Below are positions 31,656 to 43,800 of a stretch of 64,000 nucleotides of DNA, piece by piece. Origin of the DNA: Thamnidium elegans. Its lineage: Eukaryota; Mucoromycota; Mucoromycetes; Mucorales; Mucoraceae. Under the pieces are notes generated by a model. The model made no database searches. It saw only the letters and a program-made list of their open reading frames with translations, and had not been told where the DNA came from. The stretch covers positions 1-64,000 of the forward strand of contig JAIXMG010000025.1 in assembly GCA_025201345.1 (NCBI GenBank), in the 5' to 3' direction. Each line of letters begins with the position of its first letter. The first letter of the stretch is position 1. Both the position numbers and the translations under genes were made by a program.

Positions 31656-33392
31656 GGAACTAGTCCTATTAACAGTGGAAGTCGAGTGGCCTAGTTGTAT
31701 AGTACCTTCAGATGGGACAATCTTGATATTACTGCCGAGGAAAGAAGCAAACAAAGGAGATATCATACTAAACGTTGCACCCGTGTCAATGATAGCATAT
31801 GTTTTAATGGATTCTATAATATTAGGAATGATGATCATGTTAGATTTATTAACAGGTAATAGACTGAAAATAGGATGATACTTACATTGTTGGGCTTGGA
31901 TGTCCGTCATGGTTCATCCTCATCCCTGATGCTGGCAGTGGCATCAGCAACACCAGTGTTATATGCGTTCACCAATTCAGCACGTGTTGTGGAAACAGCA
32001 GAAAAAGGAGCAGCAACAGAAGAAGAAGACGAAGAAGCATCCGCAGCAGGATGATCTTGTACCATGGTCATGGCACCGAAAGTGAAACCGGCAGAATTAC
32101 CAGGTACAGCAGATGTACGCATGGCCAGGAACCCAACCCAAGATACCACACTTGTAACACTTACGAGTGTTGTTGCGAGGTCTTCTACCCTCACCAGCAA
32201 CAGCAGCACGACAGTCACTAGTATTGTGCGTATGACTCTTATGGACAGAGCAATACTTGTCATTGGTAGGTGCCGGGAGCACAGCAGCCGAAGACTCACC
32301 AGTAGTGGTACCGAGAGGAACAGCAGAGCGAGCACGGGCTAAGTTAGACGCATGTCTAGACTTATTAGAAGAACGGTGAACCGCATCATTATGATCTATT
32401 TCAACCATAGCACGCTTGGGGGCACGAGGAGCTGTCAAAGAAGATCCATTAGCCTTGGAATTTGTATCAATCAACTTGCTGTTGTACAGACGGCGAGCTA
32501 AATCGGACAAGACATCGATGTCTTCACGCTGATACGCAGGGAGGTTAACCATCATAAACGCAAGATATTCCCTAATTTTTTGAGGCACAGCAATCAAAAA
32601 ACGTTCTACTAGCAGAGAATTGGGAAGCACTTGGTCAACAGCACGGCGCCTGAGATTATTGAATCTATCAATGAAACTCTCAAGACTCTCACCTTCATCC
32701 ATCATAATGGCGTTGAGTTCACGAGCACAACGATTTCTTTCCTCTTGTACATTCAAACCATATCGTTCTTGCATAGTTGTAGAAAACTGCAACCAAGAAG
32801 GATCCTTCTGATATAGTTCACGGAATTGTGTGAGGAAGTCTTGAAACCAAAGACGAATCGTTCCAGCAAGAATAGGAGGCAACACACGAAGATAGTTGGC
32901 ATCCAAATCCAAGTTATGGCTGCGCATAACATCAGTGAAGTTCATAATACAAGTATTAATATCCACAAAAACAGGAGCACCAGGTACAGATACCTGGTTT
33001 TCCCATTGAAAAAGAGGAAGATTGCGAGGTACAACATTCGACAACTTGGCTGCAACAAGTGTATTGTCGGCAGTAGCCTGAATCAACTTCAATGCTTTAG
33101 AAAGCATTTCCAAATCCCCAACCCGTCTACTTAACTTTGATCGAAGATTGCGCAAATCATCAACCGTACCGTTGCTTGAAGAAACAATATCAGCCTGGGC
33201 CAAAGAGATGCTAACTTGAAGAGCACTAGCAGGGTCAGAGCCAGCACCACGGGGAAGAAAAGTAGATACAGTAGGAACCTCAGGAGAAGTAAGACCAGAA
33301 TCAGAACCAGAATCGGAGTACTCAACACCTTTCATACCATTGGTAGCGTTTTGAGCAAGAGGACCAATAAAGTTTTGAGCGGGAGCGGACAT
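31656..33392 (-). pseudogene. Retroelement B gag and protease (damaged)
   Basis: ATG at 33392. Gag of about 430 residues with a retrotransposon gag core (TIRLWFQDFLTQF, ERYGLNVQEERNRC, ESLESFIDRFNNLRRRAV) and a Cys/His segment CSVHKSHTHNTSDC followed by CYKCGILGWVPGH near 32130. The frame stops at 32097; sequence continues in another frame to 31907, and an overlapping ATGA starts a third frame (MTDIQAQQCKYHPIFSLL) carrying an aspartic protease motif AIIDTGATFSMISP near 31790. The protease is cut by Merlin-like G4a at 31656. Base composition is less AT-rich than the neighbouring Merlin genes. The family LTR lies just upstream at 33490-34033. Confidence 0.8.
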
Positions 33393-33489
33393 ATTCAGGT
33401 ACGTAAAAAATTTTTAACAGAAAAAAAAAATTAAGGGGAATTATTTAAAATTAAAAATCAAAAAAGAATTAAGAATTGATAAAAAAAAA

Positions 33490-34033
33490 TGTGATATTGA
33501 CGATTATGCTAATAAGAGTAAATATCAAAAAAAGAAAAATAAAGAAAATAAACGTAGAATTTATCAGACTTTAAAAAGGGATTGCTGTTTTTATTAATGA
33601 AATAATGTGTGCCTTATATACAAAGTAAGTTAAATAAGCGCTTATCCACTTAATATGAAACATGGACAATGTTAACCATCTAATAGTGGATGAGCAATTT
33701 GGAAATATAAATAATTTCTTTAGAAGGTCAATTGTAACAGCGGCAATGCTTATTATCTTTCTAATTGGCTTTTCTAAATAAAAGATCCAGGATAGAGGCT
33801 TGTTCATTCAAAATAATTGGGGCATTATTTATGAACCAGTTATCTGTTCTTGATAAGAATTAAAACAGTCTAATGCTTATATAATCGATAAAAGAGAACA
33901 ATAGAAGGTGTCTGAGTAGATATATGTAATATACAACATTTGTGTATAATTTATGTAAGCAATATGTGAGAACATATACTTGTATAAGTTATGTATAAAT
34001 TTGTATCATTGAATATACTACGTAAGTACAACA
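33490..34033 (-). repeat. LTR B, 5' LTR of retroelement B
   Basis: 544 bp, TGTGATATTGACG to GTACAACA (plus reading). It lies about 100 bp upstream of the B gag start in the right orientation. Its outer flank is the start of a T1 gag (TATAGTCTTCTTTTCCTGTC), so B inserted into a T1 copy. Solo relative at 11945. Confidence 0.88.
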
Positions 34034-34572
34034 TATAGTCTTCTTTTCCTGTCATCTTGAGAACATGGCGCTACCAAATGTAAGTCTTGTAATAGTATAT
34101 ATGGTAATAGCTTATTGATTCAACTCTTAGTGGTTAATCAAAGTAGTAAAATAGTTATTTAGTTAAATAAAAGATAATGTTTTATTAGTTATAGAGTGGG
34201 GGTATTTATAGTTAAGCGATATAATAGTATTAGTAATAAAGAATAGATATATATATAATGTGTAGTGTGATAATCATAAGTATTTATAATAAGTGCATCC
34301 GTTTAATATTCGGTAAAGGTTTTAGGAATGATATGCGATATTGAAGAGGTGATCATTATTCATTATTGCTTAGCCTTTTTCCTTCTTACGTAATTCCTAA
34401 CGGATGGCACAAACTTCCTTTTCTGGATCTTAGTCTTCTTGAGTCTAAGCTCGATATCAACTGGGATGTCCATAGGGTCTTCGGCTATAGTTGTACCAGC
34501 CGGATTGTTTCGGACCGAACTGTTGAGTTCCAGGGCATCCAAACCATCAGCGATTTTCAGGTTGACAAAAAC
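34034..34572 (-). repeat. T1 second copy: gag start, PBS and LTR C
   Basis: 34034-34078 matches the T1 gag start and primer site at 7733-7775; 34079-34572 matches LTR C (TGTAAGTCTTG to TTGACAAAAAC). The rest of this T1 copy was displaced by B. Unlike the other LTR C copies it is not next to a tRNA. Confidence 0.85.
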
Positions 34573-34763
34573 TGATAAGGTTGTCTGGAGTCTTATGTTT
34601 ACCTTGTATGTAGAGGACGAGAATAAACAAATATAAAATAAATAACAGAAGGAGACTGTAAGACTAAAGTTATAAATAATATAGACAACAGAGAGGGAGT
34701 TTTCACTAGTAAGCTTTCGAAATCTGCGAAAGTAGTATCAAATAAAGTAAAGGAACAAAAATC
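34573..34763. other. Short intergenic stretch
   Basis: No gene or repeat boundary recognised between LTR C and the CACCTAGG element. Confidence 0.4.
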
Positions 34764-35414
34764 CACCTAGGCTAAATAAAACCGTTATTTTTTTTTTAAA
34801 TCAGGCGAACAGTCGCTCCTCAGCGAATAAACACTTATTTTTTAGTAACTGTTTACCTCTCAGCGACTAGCCGCTCAATTTAAGATGGATAAAGCGAACA
34901 AAAATAAAAATAAAGCTGACTTTTAAAAAAAAGGTGCTCTATCCGTTCTATTTACTGTATCCGCTGTATCCGTGTAAATGGATTTTTAAAAAAAATGTGC
35001 TATCCGCTCAGAACCAGCGAACTCGCTCAGATGTGGGCGAATCCGATTTAGAAAGGTATATCCGCTCAAGAGAAGTAAATGGCAATTTATCTACTCGTTT
35101 AGTTCACGAATGAAAAAAAAAAAAAAAAAGTAATTTTGTTGAAAAGAAAAAAAACCACTCGCTGGTAAAAAAAAAGAGAGAAGCGATTATCTATAAGAAT
35201 GAGTCTAAAAAGGTCTGCTACTGTTAGGTATTTAAATCTATTTATCTTGCCAAGCCTTTTATGTTGTATTAACAGTGAGATCATTTTATTTATTTATGTA
35301 AGCAGTAACTTTATTCGTTGAAGAAAAACTATACATACACTACAGAATTAAGTATATATCATCATGTTAAACTTTTTCCGAAGTAGTGGCTGGCCTACTA
35401 CCACTCAGCCTTCC

Positions 35415-35436
35415 TTTTTTTTTTTTTTTTTTTTTT
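35415..35436. repeat. Poly-T tract
   Basis: About 20 T in the L element interior; another T-run lies at 35629-35641 and a T12A13 palindrome near 35931-35955. Confidence 0.7.
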
Positions 35437-36857
35437 GGTTCATTAGTGCAATAATGGAAAGGTTAAAAATAAACAAAGTGTTAGAGACAATATAAAAAAA
35501 AGCATTAAAGCTGCCAAAGTCGATCAAAGATCTTAATGCCGATCATTGTCAACGCATTAGTCACGGAACCGAGGCTGTTAATATTACAAAGGACTGTAGT
35601 AGTTGTTTTCAAATCCTTTTTTTCGATTTTTTTTTTTTTTTTACGTACGATGGAGTATTCTTGGAGGGTTTTCTTTTATATATTATATAGGTGTTACAGA
35701 CTAAATGAAAATAGGAATTAAAGCTACGGAAGTTAACCAAAAGGCCTTAATGCTAATCTCGATCTACACATTAGTCAAGGGATCAATGTTATTACTACTA
35801 CAAATGTTAGTAGTAGTGGCTGCTTTCAAATGGTTTATTTCCCCTTTATATAGAGAATTTTTCAATCCTGGTAAACATTTTGAAAAGCTTTTTTTTAGAA
35901 CTAAAAAAAGGTACATTATTGGTGCGTGCCCTTTTTTTTTTTAAAAAAAAAAAAAGATCTCGGTAAATGCCGTTATGGAACAATGTAAAAACTAGTGGTA
36001 AGTACGAGCTTTAAACAGTGTATATATTCGAAAGCATTTTATTAATCTATGTATGATGACTTTGGGCTGGAAGAAGTTTAAGGGGTAAGTATAGATGTAA
36101 TGGATGAAGAAGTTGCTAAAGATGATGATTCCGTTGATCAAATGATCCAAGGAACGACAAGAAAGATTGTTGCAAAACATAATATGAAAATTAATTCTTT
36201 GCAAAGGAGAAGGTAAAAAGACCAAACTTTAAGTAAAAAGACTGTGTTACAAACTAAGACAAAAAAAAAAACTAAGAGTCTTTTTTTTTTCCTTCCTTTC
36301 ACTTCTTTTTTTTTTTTCTTCATAATAATAAATGTTTTTTAAAAAAATATCTTCGAAGCATTGCTTCCTATTCGTATGTATTATACCATATTAATCTATT
36401 AAGCTGTATTGTCCATATATGTATATCATCCTAAATTATTTTTAAATAGACAAACGTATACAGTTTTTTCTAGTCATCGGTAACATTTTTTTTTCTTTCT
36501 ATATTCCCATTCTAATTTTATTTATCCTAGGTTTTTTATCTCGTATACAAGCTGTATCTTCCTATAAAGGTAACCTCTTAATTTGAATAAATATATAATT
36601 ATAATAAAAAAAACTTCTAGTTTTCTTTATCTTAGAGAAATGATTATATTTTTAATAAATTTGTATAGAAAAGCGAAGTTACTTGAAAAAAAGAAATTAT
36701 AAAAAAAAGTGTATCGCCATATATTTATGAATTAATATTTTTGATAAATGTTAAAAGCTATAGAAATGGGTCATTATCATTTTAGGTCTCAGGTTTAACT
36801 TTTTTTTTATAGATTTAGATATTCACAATAACTTATTAATAGAATCAATTAATGTGT

Positions 36858-37664
36858 TTAATGATGTTTTTTAAGTGTATTAAAAGTATACAATGAGAAT
36901 ATATAATCACTATTTATTAATTTTTCATTACTATATATTTGATAGCTTATTTCTATATTTTTTAAAAATCTCGATTTATTTCTGTCATATATTTTTGAAA
37001 CATCTGTAATATAATCATCATTTATTTCATTATTAGTATATTTGTAAAATATATTAGCAAATATTTCTAATGTATTTCTATTATTAGCTTTTATTTTTTC
37101 GTATAGGTTATTATTTTTTAATTTATTTATAATTTTTATAACCTCTTTATTATTATCTAATTTTTTATACTTATTTCTTTTCCTATCTTTATTATTATCT
37201 TTTTCTAAATCTTCAATTAATTCTGGCATATAATCATCAGTTTCCTCAATATCTATTTCATAGTCTTGTTCCATAATATCTTTATTGCTATTTTTATTTT
37301 CTTTATTATTTTTATTTTCTTTATTATTTTTATTTTCTATATATTCTGTATTTTTAATTGTTTTTTTCATATAGATGGGTATAGCATCATCTGTTTCAAT
37401 ATTCTCAATTAATTCTGGCATATCATCATCTGTATCATCATTATCTAATTCATAGTCTTCTTCCGTAATATCTTCATTATCTTCATTTTGAACTTCCTGT
37501 GTATTTTCGAAGTTATTTGAAATAGTTCTGTTAAAAGATTTATAACATAAATTTTCTCGCTTTAATAGTTGTACTTTATTTTCTAATTTTTTTATTTTTT
37601 TTAATAAATGTATATACTTTACCTTTTTTATTCTAACATATAAATTGATATTATACAAAGTCAT
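36858..37664 (-). pseudogene. G3 second gene, deleted and frameshifted
   Basis: 268 residues against 288 in G2. A 24-bp deletion removes residues around LTTLKKNN, and loss of one T in a T-run changes the last codons, ending LKKHH instead of the helical C-terminus. The start (MTLYNINLYVRIKK) is conserved. Confidence 0.85.
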
Positions 37665-37718
37665 ATTATCTTAACTTTTATTTATTATTAGAAATTCAAT
37701 TTTTTTATAAAAATACTT

Positions 37719-38624
37719 TTAATCTTTTAAGAAATTTTTCCATATATTATTTTCTCTGTTTTTCTTTCTCCATTGATACTCTTTTAAATGCAGTAAAATA
37801 TTTTTTTTATTACGATTTCTAGGAATAATACTTTGTTTTAAACCATTCCAGGTTCCTTCTATTGTGTTAGTATGAACTCCAGTTATTGGGTCCTTAAAAT
37901 TCTTAGAATGATTTACAGTTTTATGCTTATATCCGATATTCTTTAAATTATTATAACCCTTCCAACAATCAGTATAAATAGTGGTACCTTTTTTAATGTG
38001 TTTTTTTATAATTTCATCAATATTTTCAATATTTCTTTCTTCTATTGGAACTAAAAACATTTGTTTATTTTCATTCTTAATTTTATTTTTTAATCTACTT
38101 CTTTGAATACCTCCAATAATCCAAGCACCTTCCACTTTATGTCCTTTATTATACTTTCTTTTAGCAATTTTAGTTTCATCGATTTCAACAATTTCATTTC
38201 TACCACCAATTTTATTAGTTTTATTTAATATTTGCTTATTTTTAATATATTTTCTGTATATTTTATTATATGAAGATACTGTATTTTTACTAATTTGTAA
38301 ACTAGATGATATAAAAGATGAAGGTGCTTTACCCAAAAACAGATAAAGTATATGTAACTGTATATTTATTGGCAATCTCAATTTGTTAAATATTGTACTT
38401 TTAAGAGGAGAAAATGCTTTTCTACATTTATAAAACTTACAAACATATAATTTTTTCTTAAAATTTAAAGTTGTTTCTTTATCACATTTTTCACATTTGA
38501 GATATTTATTAACGTAATTATTTTCTATTAAATAGTTTAAAGCTTTTGATTCGTTATCGAATACTTTTTTTAAAGATTGGTAAGATTCAATAAACATATG
38601 TTTTATAATAATAAAATAATTCAA
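37719..38624 (-). CDS. Merlin/IS1595-like transposase (G3)
   Basis: 301 residues, identical in sequence to the G1 and G2 proteins, with zinc ribbon and catalytic Asp/Asp/Asn-Glu motifs intact. With its own second gene damaged, this copy tests whether the second protein is needed in cis. Confidence 0.93.
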   Translation of the reverse strand: MNYFIIIKHMFIESYQSLKKVFDNESKALNYLIENNYVNKYLKCEKCDKETTLNFKKKLYVCKFYKCRKAFSPLKSTIFNKLRLPINIQLHILYLFLGKAPSSFISSSLQISKNTVSSYNKIYRKYIKNKQILNKTNKIGGRNEIVEIDETKIAKRKYNKGHKVEGAWIIGGIQRSRLKNKIKNENKQMFLVPIEERNIENIDEIIKKHIKKGTTIYTDCWKGYNNLKNIGYKHKTVNHSKNFKDPITGVHTNTIEGTWNGLKQSIIPRNRNKKNILLHLKEYQWRKKNRENNIWKNFLKD

Positions 38625-38837
38625 TTTTTAATTTTATATATTAAACTAAATCTGAGAGTTATATTGGGATACATCCATAGAAATTAATAAAAAAAATGGA
38701 ATACCTAGTTTTATTGGTAACATATAATTTATTTAAATAAAAAACGTCTATCTTAGACCTATGTAAAAGTCGTACCTTTCTCTAGTAATAACAATAATAA
38801 AATGAAGATGTATTTACTAACATTTTTTATTTTTTAG

Positions 38838-39034
38838 TTACATGGCTCAATACCTTGGTTATCGTAACTACATACGAAAGCTCTCATTTATTATGTCTAA
38901 TTGCTGGATATTCAATCATCTTCATAATTTATATTAGCTACTATATTCAAAAAGAAGAGTCTACCGTGACAATTTATATATCCCCATTTATTATTATACC
39001 AGTAGCATTCATATTACATATTTATTTATTTTAA
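38838..39034 (+). other. Possible terminal exon with two membrane segments
   Basis: After a TTTTTTAG acceptor-like site an open frame of 64 codons (from ACA at 38840) reads TWLNTLVIVTTYESSHLLC, then two hydrophobic stretches (IAGYSIIFIIYISYY and IYISPFIIIPVAFILHIYL), then a stop at 39032. A diverged relative (VTVHIIVFTTPLASLL) lies at about 55900-55970 in the second L remnant. Upstream exons were not identified. Confidence 0.35.
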
Positions 39035-39301
39035 AACTTTTATAATAAAACCGTTTCTAAATCCTAATATTATACGGCCATCGTACTATTTTAAAAAGCA
39101 TTCTATTTCTAAAAAAAAAAAAAAAAAAAAAAAACCCCCTTTTAAATGCTCTATCCGCCCTGTTCGCCCTGTTCGCCCCGTTTACTCCGATTTGCCTCAT
39201 CCGCTTCAACCGCTTCATCCGCTTAAAAAAAAATGGTCGCGCGAATCCATTGGCTGTTTACTCAATTTCAGCGGATGAAGCGAACTTTTTCAGCCTAGGT
39301 G

Positions 39302-40060
39302 ATCGATTAACGATTAAAAGTTATATTCAAGAGAGTAAAGATAATGTTTATTTCATAATTATGCGTTTTCTTAAATAGTTTTCAATTCTAAATAATATCT
39401 ATATTATCTATTAAAGTTGTTCATAATTATTTAAAGTAAGACAAGAAAAATTTACAACGAATCAGTAAAAATAAAGTAACAAGTAGCGACAGGAACCAAA
39501 GTAAACACGAAATGATTAATAATTAAGTAAAATACAAAGACCGAGAGAGAACGACAACAACAAAAAAAGAAGTAACAAAAAGAAGTAACAAAAGAAGTGA
39601 TAAGAACCAAAGTAAACACGATTTGATCTATGACGGATATTCATATTTGGACAATCTACAATTAATTTTTTAATCGAAGCATAAATATAATGTTGCTTCT
39701 TTATGCATAAACATGTGTTACTTTCTTGATTATTTTACAAAAATATAAACATTACAATGTTTTTAAAATAAATATAAATCAATAAAATAATTACGGATAA
39801 ACTATATATTTTTAATTAAATACGTTAGCGAATATATCCGTCTATAATCGAGAATATACAAACGCCGAGAACATCAAAAAAAAGAAACACAGACAGGACC
39901 AGAAGTTCGGAACTCGAACAAGAAAATATAAACTACGGCAAAACTATTATAACAATTCACTAAATACACCACATAGCACTCAAAGATTCAAAACACGTGA
40001 ATGTCACGTGTGAAAGTGTTACTAAAGCAATTACGTCATCAAAATCTCCTCGTCACAAAA
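39302..40060. other. AT-rich intergenic region
   Basis: No gene found. A short doublet of agaagtaacaaaa near 39570-39590 and a gaaccaaagtaaacacga motif repeated at 39491 and 39605. Confidence 0.4.
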
Positions 40061-40545
40061 TGTAAGTTTCAAAAAGGTTCTAAATCAACTCTCAGTGGTT
40101 ATTTAGATATTCAAGTTATAAGGGAAATAAAAGATATCGATTTATTAATTATTGAAGAGGGGTATTTATAGTTGTATGAGATAATAGCATTAGTAATGAG
40201 GAATAAATATATATAGTATGTAATATGATAATCATAAGTATTTGTAAGATATGTATCTGTTAAATATTCGGGAAAGAGGAAATAGGAACAATGTTGAATA
40301 CTTAACGAGGTGACATTATTTCGGGATCAATGTGTTACTGCTTAGCCTTTTTCCTTTTTGCATTATTTTTGATGGATGGCACAAACTTCCTTTTTTGGGT
40401 CTTGGTCTTCTTGAGCCTGAGTTCAATCTCTACAGGTATATCCATAAGGTCTTCAGTATGGGTCGGACCTACCGGACTGTTGCGGGCCGAACCTTCGATA
40501 TCCGAGACATCGAAACCATCAGTGTTTTTCGGAATGACAAAAACA
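40061..40545 (-). repeat. Solo LTR C beside tRNA-Gly
   Basis: 485 bp, TGTAAGTTTC to ATGACAAAAACA, ending 6 bp (tgaaaa) before the tRNA. No clear target duplication (caaaa / tgaaa). Diverged from the 8-kb copies. Confidence 0.83.
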
Positions 40546-40551
40546 TGAAAA

Positions 40552-40622
40552 GCGCGGTTGGTTAAGTGGTATAATCTTCGCCTGCCACGCGAAGGGCCGG
40601 GGTTCGATTCCCCGACCGCGCA
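40552..40622 (+). tRNA. tRNA-Gly (GCC)
   Basis: 71 nt, same sequence by eye as the gene at 8775: acceptor GCGCGGT / ACCGCGC, anticodon loop CTGCCAC, T-loop GGTTCGATTCC, discriminator A, followed by gTTTTTTg as terminator. Confidence 0.97.
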
Positions 40623-40634
40623 GTTTTTTGGGGC

Positions 40635-40811
40635 TGTCACTATTCTTTTAGTCAAAATTGGTCCTCAATTTTGTACTACTTTAATTGTAATATAAATAAT
40701 ATTCAATTGTCATTTAATAAATCTTAATCACTCTTTTACATCTAAACATATAAAATATACTTTTATAATAAATATTAAATAACAAAACAATATACACTTC
40801 AGACGCTGACA
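40635..40811 (+). repeat. 5' LTR of D
   Basis: 177 bp, short for the family. Contains a TATA-like tataaaatatac near its right end. Confidence 0.95.
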
Positions 40812-40812
40812 A

Positions 40813-40829
40813 TTGGTAGCACTCCCGTC
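40813..40829 (+). other. Primer-binding site of D
   Basis: TTGGTAGCACTCCCGTC directly after the 5' LTR, complementary in form to a tRNA 3' end (TGG start). Shares TTGGTAGCAC with the T1 site. Confidence 0.75.
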
Positions 40830-40873
40830 ATTTTAAACGTGGAGTATATTTATATATTAAGAAGTATTTCTTC

Positions 40874-43800
40874 ATGTATCATACATCAAACTATTTAAAT
40901 CGTTTTGAAATCGAAGAAAGAATAGAAGAAAAATTACCATACAAATTACAAGAGAAATATAGAAAAATAAGAGTTACTTCAAAAGCTGAAGTGACTGAAG
41001 AACATCGTTTAACACAGACAAAGAAACGAATTGAACATTGGGAACAATTAAGTGATAAACTTTTGAATAATATTTTACAGCAATTACTAGAAAATACCTC
41101 TGATAACAACAAAGAAATCGAATCATTAACAAATTATTTTGATAACAACACAGAAATTGAACAGCAACTTACACCAAATCACAGCATGACAGAAAACAAC
41201 AACATCGCCAATGACATTGCATCTGCTATGACTGCAGCTATGACGATGTTATTAGACAAACAAAAATCCAATGATAACAATGACTTTATAAAGAAACCAA
41301 AAGTATATAATGGTGAACGTGATCCACAGATTATTGATTTATGGATAAGTAGTATTGAAGATTATGGTACTTTTAAAGGATATGACAATGAGAAAATGTA
41401 TACATTAGGAAAGACGTTATTAGATCAAGATGCTAGAACGTGGTTATACATTGTAGAACAAGACCAATCTGGCCCTTTAAATGATTGGAGTAAATTAAAA
41501 AGACTACTGGTACAAACATTTAAACCAGCAAATTCAACTATCCTTTTGCGTGACAAGCTGCACCAATTACAACAAACAGGCAGTATTTCTGAATATATTC
41601 GGGAATTTTTACAAATCAAACTAAGTATCAAAAATATAAGTAATGATGAAGCTGTATCACAATTTACCAGAGGATTGAAAGACTCTGAGCTAAGAATAAA
41701 AATACACAGGTTATATCGTGGTGATATATGTCCTCCAATGAATGAAGCAATTAGTGAAGCTTATCTTCATGAATCATCAAATACTATGGCATCTCATCAT
41801 ATTATAAATCATACAAACCGAAGTAATACGGCAATAGACGATCCTATGGACCTTTCTGTACTTGTACAGCAATTGTATGCTATTGTCTCTCCAAATACCT
41901 ATAGCAATAATGGTTATCGCGGTAAATATTGTGGTAGTGGATATCAAGGCAATAATCATCGTGGTGGTGGATCGTATCGTGGTAGTAGTTCTTCTCGTGG
42001 TGGTGGCTCCTCTCGTGGTGGAAGCTTCCGTAGTGATTCCCGTGGTGGTTTTCGTGGTGGCTTTCGTGACTCTTCTCGTGGTAGTTTTAGAAGCGATTCT
42101 ACTGGAAATAACAAACAGTGCTATGCTTGCAAAGGGTATGGTCATATCCGAAACCAATGCCCAAATTACCTGAAGCAAGAAAAACTATATTTTATAGAAG
42201 ATAAAAGTAATGCTGATGATTATACTCACCATGAAGAATATGTTGATAAAGAAATAATAGATAACTCAAACAACAATAAAAATGATAATATTTATGATCA
42301 TTATTCTGATAAGTCTCCATTTTTATTATATAGTGTTTTGCCTTCATCCTCTTCTTTTGTTCAGCCACTTACTATTACTAAGGATATATTACAAGATGAT
42401 ATCGATTTTATTTTAAATGCCTCCATTACACAACATAAATTGCCGTTATACCACATTACTATAAATGAAAATGGAACTAAATACAGCGTATTAATTGACT
42501 CTGGAGCTTCAGCTAATTATATTCATTCGAGATTGATACATTATATTTCAGACATTACACAAATACAAAAACAATCAGTAGAAACAGCTAATGGGCAAAG
42601 AAGTGAGATTACAAAAAAGGCACGATTTAATATTACAATGGACAAATATCATGATGAAGTAGAAGCATATGTTTTTGACACAAAATTTGATATAATCCTG
42701 GGTAGATCATGGTTAGCACAAGTACAACCTATACCAGATTGGTTCACTGGAGAATGGAAAATACCTGTACGTAGACACTCAACTGATTACGCTTTAATCC
42801 GACCTATTATTATCAAAACGATCCCAATCGAAGAAAGTGTGGATGTTGAAGATGAAATAAACAATATGGAATTTTTATTATCTGCAAAACAATTAGAAAA
42901 TTTATTAAAGAAAAAGAAAATTGAAGAATGTTATTTTATAGATTTAAAATTAATTTTAGAAACTAATAATTTAAATAGTATTGATAAAAATGAAATTGCT
43001 GTAAATCTGACTGAAAATGAAAAAATGAATCAACAATGGCGTGATGAATTTGAAAAAGAATATCCTGAAGTTTTTAAAGGTACCACTGATCACTTACCAC
43101 CTATCCGTAACACAACACAAGATATGATATTACTTAAACCTGATCATATTCCGATATCAATTGCACCATACAAAATGAGTCCTATTGAATTGAAAGAACT
43201 TAGACGACAATTAGATGAATTATTAAAACAAGGATTAATTGAACCCACAGCATCACCTTATGGATCTCCTGTTCTGTTCGTTAAGCAAAAAGATGGTAAT
43301 TCGTTCAAATTAAGGATGGTTTGTGATTATAGAGCTGTCAATAAAGCAACAATCTCTCAAGGTATTCCAGTTCCTCGTATTGATGAATGCTTAGAGCAAT
43401 TGCATGGAGCAAATTTCTATAGTTCTTTAGATCTAAAAAGCGGATTTCATCAACAACGACTAACTGATTCTGATTCTGAAAAGACTACAATTAACACTAG
43501 ATACGGTCAGTACAAGTGGCGGGTCATTCCTTTTGGACTAAAAAACAGTGGTAGACAGTTTATGAATATGGTCAATAATGAATTACGTGATCTCATTGAT
43601 AAAATATGTATTGTATATATTGATGATATTCTAATATTTACGAAAGGTAATGATGTTGAATTGCATAAAAAACATGTGCATATGGTATTACAAAAACTGG
43701 AAAAAGCACAATTAATCGTCAATAAAAAGAAATGTATGTTCAATCAAAAAAGGCTAACATTTTTAGGTCATGATCTTATTGCGGGACAGGGTATTCTTCC

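Larger units (their letters stand above)
36768..38676 (-). mobile_element. Merlin-like G3
   Basis: 1,909 bp, duplication ATAGAAAT (36760-36767, 38677-38684). Same ends as G1/G2. It differs from G2 by small deletions in the second gene, while the transposase is intact. Confidence 0.95.
34764..39301. mobile_element. CACCTAGG-ended transposon L (CACTA-like)
   Basis: Ends CACCTAGGCTAAA at 34764 and TTTCAGCCTAGGTG at 39301, with 3-bp duplication ATC. Subterminal zones (34800-35060, 39150-39295) are filled with GC-richer gcggat / ccgct / gcgaac words in direct and inverted order, like CACTA subterminal arrays. No transposase seen. 35400-36650 matches 55130-55790. Holds Merlin-like G3 at 36768-38676. 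Without it the element is about 2.6 kb and probably non-autonomous. Confidence 0.78.
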
